64,000 nucleotides of DNA from Paenibacillus massiliensis 2301065 = DSM 16942. Lineage in GTDB: Bacteria; Bacillota; Bacilli; Paenibacillales; Paenibacillaceae. Each line of letters opens with the position of its first letter. Positions within the stretch are counted from its first letter, which is position 1. The DNA lies in the NCBI RefSeq assembly GCF_000377505.1, contig NZ_KB898185.1:62001-126000 (forward strand). Reading direction: 5' to 3'. Below the pieces are notes generated by a model, which was not told the origin of the DNA, made no database searches, and worked only from the letters and a program-made list of their open reading frames with translations. The position numbers and the translations under genes are program-made. Below, in pieces: positions 56,769 through 64,000 of the stretch.

Positions 56769-58352
56769 TTAACCCAGTGGAAGATATTCAAAGTAATCAA
56801 ACCACGCCTCGCGAGACTGTTGATCCAGATCCTGAGCGCACATGCCGACGAAAGCGCCTGTAAAGCCGAGTTTGCCTCCGTATTCGTCGGATAGCGTACC
56901 CATATCCTGCGGTGTGCATACAGCTGTCCAGCTCTCCCCATCCGGTGACGCATAGAACATTAATTCATGCTCATGAATAACTGCCCTCAGGTAATACCGC
57001 TCCCAATCCTTCACGCACAGCTGCATAGCGAAGACTTCTTCGTACTTCCCTGCTCTGGACATCACGACGCCTAGTGCTGCTCCACGAACCTCATCGCCCG
57101 TTACCCGCAAATAATAATAGTCGCTGTCATCGTAATAACAGACCAGACCAGCCATCTGCATAAAGCCATCGGGCTTGAATTCCATGCATGTCTCTATGGC
57201 ACAGTGAACATGCTGGATCGGGCGGGCTACCAGACTCTGCTCATGCATGGAAGCCAAGGATTCTCGGCCACGCAGGCGCAGGAACCCGGGACGGTCCGTC
57301 AAATCGACCCATGAAGGGTCAAAGGGAACGCGCAAGCTCTGATAATCTGGACCCAACTCAGGACGATCAAAATGATCCCTCGCCTCAGGACGTGGAAAAG
57401 GATGACTGGGTAGCTGCGGCCCTTCCACTTCAAGGGCTGGTAATTTGCCTCCTTGTGCCAGTCGAAGCCAGCCATCGTCGGTCCAGCTGCATTTTTGAAT
57501 TGCGGTCTCCCTGCCTAGCGGATTCATCTTGGTAGTGCCTGGTAGCGGCCGTGTACACAAATGAGCCATGTACCATTCCCCATCCGGAGTCTCAACTAAG
57601 GATCCATGCCCTGCCTGCTGGAGCGGATGCAAAGGCTCATGGGCCGTGGTCAGGAGTGGAAAGTTCGGGTCTGTCTCATAAGGACCGAAGAGACTGTGGC
57701 TACGTGCCAGCGTAATCATATGGTTGACGCCTGTACCACCTTCCGCCGTAATCAGATAATAATATTCGCCGCGTTTGAATAATTGTGGTCCCTCGGTAAC
57801 ACCAATGGAGGTGCCATGATAAATATCGTGAACAGGACCGACCAAAGCCTCCTGCTTGGGGTCATACTCCTGCATGACAATGCCGGAGAAACTGGAATGA
57901 TTCTGACGAAAATCCCAGCGCATGTTCAGCAGCCATTTGCGACCATCATCGTCGTGGAACAGGAACGGATCAAATCCGCTGCCGTTCAATCGCACGGGTG
58001 CGCTCCAGGGTCCCTCAATGTTTGTGGACGTTGTAAGATAATTATGCAGATCCTTGTATACCCGATGACGTGACCGCACATTGGTGAACAGCAAATAAAA
58101 TAATCCATCCTGATAGGATAAAGCCGGAGCCCAGATTGAGCCGGATGCCCCGTTCCCGCGCAGGTCCACCTGGCTAGATTCCGTCAGCACTCTCCCAGCT
58201 AGGCGCCAATGTACCAAATCTCGGGAATGGTGAATCTCGACACCAGGGAACCACTCGAAGGTCGAGGTCGCGATATAATAATCTGCACCCACACGGATGA
58301 ATGACGGATCAGGCTTACAGCCTGCAAGAACAGGATTGACAATGGTGCTCAT
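56769..58352 (-). CDS. GH43 beta-xylosidase-type glycoside hydrolase
   Basis: 527 residues. GH43 five-blade propeller, residues about 1-320: catalytic base Asp in NPVLAGCKPDPSFI, the DPFLFHDDDGRKWLLN segment with the pKa-modulating Asp and the acid Glu in GVTEGPQLFKRGEYYYL. Residues about 330-527: a beta-sandwich (HYEL-like) domain. This is the xylan 1,4-beta-xylosidase subfamily. No signal peptide, so it acts on imported xylo-oligosaccharides in the cytoplasm. It follows the ABC permeases but a terminator separates them. Confidence 0.9.
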   Translation of the reverse strand: MSTIVNPVLAGCKPDPSFIRVGADYYIATSTFEWFPGVEIHHSRDLVHWRLAGRVLTESSQVDLRGNGASGSIWAPALSYQDGLFYLLFTNVRSRHRVYKDLHNYLTTSTNIEGPWSAPVRLNGSGFDPFLFHDDDGRKWLLNMRWDFRQNHSSFSGIVMQEYDPKQEALVGPVHDIYHGTSIGVTEGPQLFKRGEYYYLITAEGGTGVNHMITLARSHSLFGPYETDPNFPLLTTAHEPLHPLQQAGHGSLVETPDGEWYMAHLCTRPLPGTTKMNPLGRETAIQKCSWTDDGWLRLAQGGKLPALEVEGPQLPSHPFPRPEARDHFDRPELGPDYQSLRVPFDPSWVDLTDRPGFLRLRGRESLASMHEQSLVARPIQHVHCAIETCMEFKPDGFMQMAGLVCYYDDSDYYYLRVTGDEVRGAALGVVMSRAGKYEEVFAMQLCVKDWERYYLRAVIHEHELMFYASPDGESWTAVCTPQDMGTLSDEYGGKLGFTGAFVGMCAQDLDQQSREAWFDYFEYLPLG

Positions 58353-58433
58353 ATTTTCGAATCAGCCTCCTATAGTGATCATTCAGCAATTGCCTTGCTT
58401 GCCTCCGATGACAATGACCTATTGTCCCGATAT

Positions 58434-58457
58434 GAAAAAAACGTCTCTCGACGTCTT
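58434..58457 (-). terminator. Terminator between permease and GH43 genes
   Basis: On the minus strand AAGACGTC pairs with GACGTTTT (one G-T) around GAGA, followed by TTTC. It may end or attenuate the permease transcript. A 13-bp tandem repeat, GCTGTGCACATCC and GCTGTGCATATCC, lies at about 58514-58540. Confidence 0.6.
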
Positions 58458-58555
58458 CTCCTTGTATCTCTAAGTCTGCACAGCCTGTATGCAGGAACGC
58501 ATGCGCCGCATGTCATCATGGATATGCACAGCGGATGTGCACAGCTTGCTTAGTC

Positions 58556-59392
58556 TTAGCCCTTGGTGGCTCCAGATGAGATTCCCTTTATAAAATATTT
58601 TTGCAGCGAGACAAATACAATCAACACCGGTACGACGGAGATCGCCGTTCCAGCGAAGATCATGTCCCATCTGGACGAGAATTCCCCGATATAACGGTAT
58701 ATTTCAACGACCAACGTCTTCGGTTCGCCTGATGGCAACACCAGCATGGGCAAGAGAAAATCATTCCAGATCCCTAGTCCATTCAAGACGACCATACTCG
58801 CTGTAACTGGACCAAGCAGCGGAAATACAATTCTCCAAAAGATACCGTAACGGTTGCAGCCGTCAATCTCCGCTGCTTCTTCAATCTCCTTCGGGATTCC
58901 CTTCACGAAGCTGGTATAGAGCAGGCAGCCAAAGCCAACGGCGCCAGCAACATAGACCATAATCGGCCCAGCCAGACTTCCGTACAGCCCGAGCATTCTT
59001 AGCTCCTTGAACAATGGAATCATGTACGCCTGAAAAGGAATCATCATCCCGGCCAGGAAGTACAGGAAGATCAAGTTCGTCCATCTGGCATTTCTTCGCT
59101 CAATGGCATAGCCTGCCATCGGAATCACAAGAATCTGTGCCACGATTGACACCACGGTCAGAATGAGACTGTTCAGAATGGCGCGCGGGAACTCTGTCTC
59201 TGTCAGCAAGTACCGGAAGTTCTCCAGATACAATGAGGTCGGAAAGGACAGCGCATCCCGCATAATCTCTGCATTACTCTTGAAGGCAGACATCAGGTTA
59301 AAGAGAATCGGAAAGAAGAAAATGGCCGCTACTAGCAAAGTAACTATGAATAGTAGTATATCGGTCATTCTTTTGCGTGCTTGTGTGCTCAT
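58556..59392 (-). CDS. Carbohydrate ABC transporter permease (MalG-like)
   Basis: 278 residues with six membrane helices and the EAA coupling loop KGIPKEIEEAAEIDGCNRYGIFWRIVFPLLGP near residue 165. It is the second permease of a CUT1-type importer, 1 nt after the first. Substrate inferred from the GH43 gene: xylo-oligosaccharides. Confidence 0.92.
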   Translation of the reverse strand: MSTQARKRMTDILLFIVTLLVAAIFFFPILFNLMSAFKSNAEIMRDALSFPTSLYLENFRYLLTETEFPRAILNSLILTVVSIVAQILVIPMAGYAIERRNARWTNLIFLYFLAGMMIPFQAYMIPLFKELRMLGLYGSLAGPIMVYVAGAVGFGCLLYTSFVKGIPKEIEEAAEIDGCNRYGIFWRIVFPLLGPVTASMVVLNGLGIWNDFLLPMLVLPSGEPKTLVVEIYRYIGEFSSRWDMIFAGTAISVVPVLIVFVSLQKYFIKGISSGATKG

Positions 59393-59393
59393 C

Positions 59394-60329
59394 TCAATAC
59401 TGCACCTCCCTCTTGCGCAGGATCTTCACCTGAATAATCGTAATGATCATGATGATCAGGAAGAGCACCATAGCAAGCGCCGTGCCGAAGCCTTGTCTCA
59501 GCTCACCGAAGCCGACCTTGTAAATGATGTACGTCAGGGTCTCTGTAGCGAATCCTGGTCCACCATCCGTCATGACAGCAATCTGATCGAAGATCTTCAG
59601 CGCACTGATCATCGACAATACCAGACAGACCGTCAGAGAGCCTGCCAGCAGCGGGAAGGTAATGAAGCGGAATTGCTGCCAGCCGTTCGCACCGTCAATA
59701 CTCGCAGCCTCCGAGAGCTCGGCGGGAATCCCCTGCAGGCCAGCCAGATAGATGATCATATAGTAGCCCGCTCCCTTCCAGACGGTGGACAGCACGACGG
59801 CAACCATGGCGTACTTGGGATCGCCCAGCCAGTCCAGAGCCCAGCTTCCCAGCCCGATCACATTCAGCATCTGATTCACTACGCCGAAATTGTAATTCAG
59901 GAGCATCGCCCACACGAAGCCCATGACAATGCCGCTCAGCAATGTAGGGAAGTAGAAGATGCTGCGGAACAAATTGCGAAACCACTTGACCTTATCGACC
60001 ATGAGCGCCATAGCTATGGCAGCAATATTCTCCAGTACGACGAGACTCACCGTCAAAATCAATGTATTCTTCAGCGCATTATGCACTCGCGGACTATTCA
60101 GAATTTCTACAAAATTAGCAAATCCAATATAACGAATATCCTCACTGATGCCGTCCCAGGAGGTAAAGCTGAGATACATGCTGCCGAAGGTCGGCACGAT
60201 CACGAACAAGGTGTAGAGAATGAACGATGGAAGGATGAACAATACGGCATACGTGTGCAGCTTTTTTTTCTTTGGACGAAGGGGCGCTTCAGCAGCGCTT
60301 CTCTCCGTGGATGAGGCGGGTGCCCCCAT
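59394..60329 (-). CDS. Carbohydrate ABC transporter permease (MalF-like)
   Basis: 311 residues with six membrane helices and the EAA loop QGIPAELSEAASIDGANGWQQFRFITFPLLAG. ATG 60329 has AGGAG 8 nt upstream; a GTG at 60338 is possible. First permease of the CUT1 importer. It is 115 nt after the binding protein, with a hairpin between them. No ATPase is encoded here; a shared MsmX-type ATPase elsewhere is expected. Confidence 0.92.
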   Translation of the reverse strand: MGAPASSTERSAAEAPLRPKKKKLHTYAVLFILPSFILYTLFVIVPTFGSMYLSFTSWDGISEDIRYIGFANFVEILNSPRVHNALKNTLILTVSLVVLENIAAIAMALMVDKVKWFRNLFRSIFYFPTLLSGIVMGFVWAMLLNYNFGVVNQMLNVIGLGSWALDWLGDPKYAMVAVVLSTVWKGAGYYMIIYLAGLQGIPAELSEAASIDGANGWQQFRFITFPLLAGSLTVCLVLSMISALKIFDQIAVMTDGGPGFATETLTYIIYKVGFGELRQGFGTALAMVLFLIIMIITIIQVKILRKREVQY

Positions 60330-60354
60330 ACCTAACACTCCTTTCCTGAACCGA

Positions 60355-60385
60355 GGAGGGAGCAGCTCTCGCTGTGTCGCCCTCC
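60355..60385 (-). other. Hairpin between binding-protein and permease genes
   Basis: GGAGGG and CCCTCC arms, with an inner AGC/GCT, but no U-run. Such stems protect the binding-protein mRNA and lower permease expression in other ABC operons. Confidence 0.6.
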
Positions 60386-60444
60386 ACTTGTATATCTCTT
60401 TTGCTGAATATCGCTTTTGTTTACACTTTATGTGATGCTACTGC

Positions 60445-61770
60445 TTACATCGAATTCGCCTTCACCTGATTGTCATACTCTGCATCCACCTGCTGCATGT
60501 AGGTCTTCACATCTCCATCACTGATGACCATTTCCTGTAGCTTCTTGTAATACCAATTGCGGAACTGCGGCGGAATCAGATTATCGCCCCACCAGTTATT
60601 GATCGCAAGGGATTTAGTGACCTTCGGATCGGCAATCAGCTCCAGCGCTACCTTCATGGCTTCATTGCTCTCATACGTCACCTCTGCCTTGGTAGAAGCG
60701 ATGGCGTTCATACTCGCCAGATAATCGGCATACTGCTCGGGTTCAAAGAAGAAGCGGATGAATTCCTTGATCGCCTCCGTCTTCTCGGGGTCCTTCGCCG
60801 CTTCGGCGGACAAGGACCAGCCAGCTGGCGATGGAAGGCCGATGACATTGATGTTGCCCTGACGATCAGGAACGGCATAGAAGCCATAATCAAAATTCGG
60901 GTCCGCCTCCTCAATCTGCGAGAACATCCAGGTACCCGAGAAGAGCTGAGCGGCCTTACCTGATACAAGAATAGATGCAGTCTGATTATCCCCGGTACTA
61001 AGCCAGCCTTTGTCCACATAATTCTGGAATAGCTGCTTGAAGTCTGTCATGGCCTGCACGACATTCTCGTCCGTGAAGCTCACCTGCTTGGCGGTCTTCT
61101 TGGAGTTCCAGTCTGGATCTTGCGCATAGACATTGTCGATCAGGAATTTATTGACCCAGAAGCCCATATGAAATATATCCTTGCCGCCGACTACGATCGG
61201 CGTAATTCCGCTAGCCTTGAGCTTCTCCTGAATAGCGATGAACTCATCGTAGGTGGTAGGAAGCTCCGTAATTCCGGCATCCGCGTAAGCCTTCTTGCTG
61301 TAGATAATCCCCTGCGGAACGTTCACGGCAATGGGCGCATTCCATACCTTCCCATCCACCTCTGGTGGTGAATCGAAGAGCTCCAGCAGGTCCGCTGGAA
61401 GCTCGACGATCTTGCCTGCCTCCGCGAAGACCTCGGTATCGCGCATTTCTACCAAATCAGGGAACTCCCCAACAGCATCCTTTGTCTTCAGCCAATCCAG
61501 ATACGCGCTGCTGCTCGTTTCACTGAGATCCTTGATTTCAATGTCTGGATGTTGTGCCATGAAAGTCTCAACTGCAGTTGCTATAGCCTTTTTGGCAGCC
61601 GGATCACCCGAGGCATAGCCGATCGTGAAGCTGACCTTTTTGGCCCCACTCGGTGCCTCTTCTCCACCGGCTCCCGGACTGGCATTACCTCCACAAGCAC
61701 CAAGCAGCAACGCTGTCGCCAGCATGATTGCGGATAACTTGAATTGTGATGCTTTTCTCATTTTTAACAT
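60445..61770 (-). CDS. Carbohydrate ABC transporter substrate-binding lipoprotein
   Basis: 441 residues from ATG 61770 (GGGGGGA 6 nt upstream; an ORF start at 61830 is in the untranslated leader). Lipoprotein signal with lipobox LLLGACGG near Cys 26 and a Ser/Gly/Glu linker. CUT1-type family 1 solute-binding protein (AVETFMAQHPDIEIKDLSETSSSAYLDWLK and GTWMFSQIEEADPNFDYGFYAVP). It captures an oligosaccharide, probably xylo-oligosaccharide. Likely induced by the two-component system encoded upstream and repressed via the cre-like site. Confidence 0.92.
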   Translation of the reverse strand: MLKMRKASQFKLSAIMLATALLLGACGGNASPGAGGEEAPSGAKKVSFTIGYASGDPAAKKAIATAVETFMAQHPDIEIKDLSETSSSAYLDWLKTKDAVGEFPDLVEMRDTEVFAEAGKIVELPADLLELFDSPPEVDGKVWNAPIAVNVPQGIIYSKKAYADAGITELPTTYDEFIAIQEKLKASGITPIVVGGKDIFHMGFWVNKFLIDNVYAQDPDWNSKKTAKQVSFTDENVVQAMTDFKQLFQNYVDKGWLSTGDNQTASILVSGKAAQLFSGTWMFSQIEEADPNFDYGFYAVPDRQGNINVIGLPSPAGWSLSAEAAKDPEKTEAIKEFIRFFFEPEQYADYLASMNAIASTKAEVTYESNEAMKVALELIADPKVTKSLAINNWWGDNLIPPQFRNWYYKKLQEMVISDGDVKTYMQQVDAEYDNQVKANSM

Positions 61771-61854
61771 TGTGGTCCCCCCTTTGTAGTCAACCCAGCA
61801 TGTTTCGTCATCGGAGAACGCATTCACCATTGTCAGTGAACTTATTCTATCTGA

Positions 61855-61872
61855 TTGGTAAGCGTTTTCTAA
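61855..61872 (-). promoter_or_regulatory. cre-like site upstream of the binding-protein gene
   Basis: On the plus strand TTGGTAAGCGTTTTCTAA fits the CcpA consensus (TGNAANCGNTNNCW). A weak promoter (TTAGAA-N17-TAGAAT, minus strand) overlaps it, so catabolite repression would act at initiation. Confidence 0.65.
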
Positions 61873-61947
61873 GATTAGAATAGCATTCGTTCCGGTAGCC
61901 TTGAATGAACTTTTTTAAGCGCCGTATGCGGGAAATTTAAGCTTATG

Positions 61948-61977
61948 AAAAAGAACGGAGACTCGTCTCCGTTCTTA
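61948..61977 (-). terminator. Terminator of the sensor kinase gene
   Basis: On the minus strand AAGAACGGAGAC pairs perfectly with GTCTCCGTTCTT around GA, followed by TTTC. It is about 85 nt after the kinase stop and separates the regulators from the transport genes. Confidence 0.85.
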
Positions 61978-62060
61978 GCATTTCTCTGTGATGCTCCCCC
62001 AGATACTACTACAACGCACTGGATTCCTGTAATACCCTTTGCTGATTCAATAGAGACCTA

Positions 62061-63821
62061 TCAGGGCTGCTCCGATTTCGGCAAGGGAAATACCAGCAGC
62101 ACGGAGGTACCGATTCCTTCATGACTGCTTACCGACAATCCGTATGGTTCACCATACGAGGAGCGAATGCGTTCGTGGACATTTTTCAAGCCAATGGATT
62201 TTCTCGGCGCGACCGGGTCACGAAGCAGGCACTCCAGCCGTGACAGGCTCTCCTTGTTCATCCCGATGCCGTCATCATAGATGGTGATGGCCAGATCATG
62301 AGGTCTCTTTTCGACCGTGATGCCTACCGTTCCTTTCTTCTTCTGGCGCAAGCCATGCTGAATGGCATTCTCCACAATCGGCTGAAGACTTAATTTCAAA
62401 ATCGGCCAATCCATAAGTACGTCCGGTGCGATATCGTAACGAAGAGCGTATCTGTTATCGAAGCGAACAGAAATGATGTAGAAATAATCTTGCAGATGCT
62501 CAAGCTCTTGAGCCAGACTGACCCGATCCTCTCCATAATCAATGACATATTTCAGCTGATTGGATAACGAATGAATCATATCCGCTACCTCATGAGCCTC
62601 CTTATCTACCGCATTCATACGAATAACCTCTAATGTATTGTAGAGATAATGCGGCCTGATCTGGCTCTTGAGTGCATTCAGCTCCGTTTGCTTTTGCTTG
62701 ATCTGGGCCACATACGCCTCATCAATATACACTTGCAGACGCTCTACCATTCGGTTAAAGCCTTGTGTCAGGCGGCCTAATTCATCGTTGCTAGTCACCG
62801 GAAGTCTAATATCCAACCGACCAGATTCCACGACGGACATGTGCCGCATCAGATTGCGAATCGGGGCAGCGAGCCGACGTGAGAACCAGGTACCCATGAT
62901 GATCAGTGCAGTCGTACAGATCAGGATAGCCGTATACACCGTAGCTCTGGCAGAGAACAGCTGCTCGAATAAGCCTTCGCGATGAATGCCCGCAATCAGC
63001 CTACCATTTACAAAAGGAATCTCCTCCTGCATGACCAGCACCTCATTGTTCCTTTGCATCAGCAAAGCGTCCTCGATTCTCCGAATCCCATGATTGCTAA
63101 AATAGACGCTGTCATGCTCCCCAACAAGGATCAGCTCATCCTTCTCGCCCAAATATAGCTCGTTCAAAAATGGCTTGAACACGGATATATCCACGTCCAT
63201 ATATAGGGTACCCACTACCTTCGGCTCTGCCGTGAGCTTGCCTGAGGTGTCGATCAGATTACGGGCGATCGTGAACACTTCACGATCGGCGCCAATGAAG
63301 TAACTATCTGCATGTGTCGGAAAAAACGCAACTTTGGAGGGCTGCCTCATCAATTGCTCGTTCCAGTGCTGGAGCGGAAGCTCCTCGCTACGAAGCCCCC
63401 TGTTCTCCTTTTCCTGATAGTAGAGCTTGCCATCCATGTCACGCACGAAATAAACGCTCGTAATATATGCATCGCTATAGAGAATTGTCTTCAGGAATGA
63501 ATCAATGGGCGTTGAGTTAATCTGCTCCATCTCATTCACATTATAGGTCTGGTTCTGCCGTATACTGTCTGATAGTCCTTCGTAGCGCCCCGTATACATG
63601 AGCTTGGATATATCATTATATTGTTGGAACGCAGAATCCAGATTATAGCTCATATAGAGCACCATCTGCTGTAGATTACCTGTGGTATATCGCTCTACGT
63701 ACGTTGAGAACACTTGCACGGACAGGTAACTGAGCGCAAATAAGGGGATCAGGCCAACCAGAATAAATGAAGCCGAGAATTTTACAAATATACTCCTGGG
63801 GAAACGCTTCCATAATCGCAT
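62061..63821 (-). CDS. YesM-type sensor histidine kinase
   Basis: 586 residues. Two membrane helices (about 12-33 and 283-305) flank an extracytoplasmic sensor, followed by HAMP (RRLAAPIRNLMRHMSVVE), the phospho-acceptor His in SQIRPHYLYNTLEVIRM near residue 390 and the ATPase N-box LQPIVENAIQHGLRQK near 480, and DDGIGMNKE. This pairing with an AraC-type regulator controls many sugar operons. It starts 17 nt after the regulator stop, with AGGAGG 8 nt upstream. Likely signal: an external oligosaccharide or its binding protein. Confidence 0.93.
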   Translation of the reverse strand: MRLWKRFPRSIFVKFSASFILVGLIPLFALSYLSVQVFSTYVERYTTGNLQQMVLYMSYNLDSAFQQYNDISKLMYTGRYEGLSDSIRQNQTYNVNEMEQINSTPIDSFLKTILYSDAYITSVYFVRDMDGKLYYQEKENRGLRSEELPLQHWNEQLMRQPSKVAFFPTHADSYFIGADREVFTIARNLIDTSGKLTAEPKVVGTLYMDVDISVFKPFLNELYLGEKDELILVGEHDSVYFSNHGIRRIEDALLMQRNNEVLVMQEEIPFVNGRLIAGIHREGLFEQLFSARATVYTAILICTTALIIMGTWFSRRLAAPIRNLMRHMSVVESGRLDIRLPVTSNDELGRLTQGFNRMVERLQVYIDEAYVAQIKQKQTELNALKSQIRPHYLYNTLEVIRMNAVDKEAHEVADMIHSLSNQLKYVIDYGEDRVSLAQELEHLQDYFYIISVRFDNRYALRYDIAPDVLMDWPILKLSLQPIVENAIQHGLRQKKKGTVGITVEKRPHDLAITIYDDGIGMNKESLSRLECLLRDPVAPRKSIGLKNVHERIRSSYGEPYGLSVSSHEGIGTSVLLVFPLPKSEQP

Positions 63822-63838
63822 GTAGAAGCACCTCCTTC

Positions 63839-64000
63839 CTATGACTGCTGCTTGCGAAAGGCCTGTCTGTATTCCTGCGGTACTTGGCCGAATTTTTTCT
63901 TGAACATGTCACTGAAGTGCCTTACATGGTTATAGCCTACGCGCTCAGCAATCTCATATACCAGGAGATCTGTCTCCAGCAGTAGCTTGAGCGCTTGTTC
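63839..64000 (-). CDS. AraC-type response regulator (C-terminal end only)
   Basis: The last 53 codons of a gene entering from the right. The sequence LLLETDLLVYEIAERVGYNHVRHFSDMFKKKFGQ and VPQEYR is the second HTH of the AraC/XylS DNA-binding domain. Together with the YesM-type kinase directly downstream it is the usual YesN partner; the receiver domain lies outside the window. Confidence 0.85.
   Translation of the reverse strand, partial: EQALKLLLETDLLVYEIAERVGYNHVRHFSDMFKKKFGQVPQEYRQAFRKQQS

Noticed and set aside
58470..58670. 66-codon minus-strand frame after the MalG-like permease
   Set aside because: It overlaps the permease in another frame and reads through a short tandem repeat; no domain and no ribosome site.
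59163..60314. Long plus-strand reading frame (383 codons) opposite the MalF-like permease
   Set aside because: It is antisense to two clear ABC permeases, is rich in His/Gln/Asp/Arg without any domain, and has no ribosome site.
63676..63912. 78-codon frame spanning the kinase start and regulator end
   Set aside because: It conflicts with both well-supported genes and their ribosome site.

Overview
The window looks like a chromosomal segment of a spore-forming, low-to-mid GC Gram-positive of the Paenibacillus type. Evidence: a complete GerA-type germinant receptor operon, three long S-layer-homology (SLH) surface proteins, a tRNA-sensing T-box leader, LicT-type RAT antiterminators, a HutP-regulated histidine operon, a BirA operator, sigma-A promoters and strong AGGAGG ribosome sites. 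Almost all genes lie on the minus strand. The exceptions are one SLH gene and the DAHP synthase gene. The genus is inferred from gene content only.

Layout, left to right. 1-5 kb: ribose operon rbsR-K-D-A-C-B (rbsB cut by the window edge), with a 20-bp palindromic operator in front of rbsR. 5-10 kb: a biotin-type ECF operon, bioY - acyl-CoA synthetase-like ligase - ecfA1 - ecfA2 - ecfT, driven by a promoter whose -35 lies inside a BirA operator. 10-20.5 kb: two large SLH proteins flank a fused Gfo/Idh/MocA-UPF0303 protein. The SLH genes share an unnamed beta-solenoid-like module and an almost identical 21-bp upstream element. 20.7-29.5 kb: hut operon hutP-H-U-I-M20 hydrolase-hutF, with a sigma-A promoter, clustered UAG triplets and an attenuator terminator after hutP. 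The HutG step is replaced by a HutF-like deiminase plus an M20 amidohydrolase that carries an in-frame pentapeptide repeat. 29.7-35 kb: ankyrin protein, alpha/beta hydrolase, FAD amino-acid oxidase and CotH-like protein. 35-38 kb: T-box (probable Phe specifier) controlling chorismate mutase/DAHP synthase, then a HAD phosphatase. 37.8-44.2 kb: a 2124-residue RCC1-Ig-SLH giant. 44.4-47 kb: MalT-like LuxR regulator. 47-51.3 kb: gerA-C-(small D)-B. 51.5-52 kb: VOC protein. 52-56.6 kb: beta-glucoside operon licT-bglP-bglA with two RAT/terminator switches. 56.7-64 kb: xylo-oligosaccharide-type module with a GH43 enzyme, two ABC permeases, a lipoprotein binding protein, a YesM-type sensor kinase and the end of its AraC-type response regulator.

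The genes most worth following are the SLH family with its shared promoter element and module, the modified histidine pathway with its tandem repeats, the Gfo-UPF0303 fusion and the ligase inside the biotin transporter operon. I found no prophage, insertion sequence, CRISPR array, rRNA or tRNA gene.
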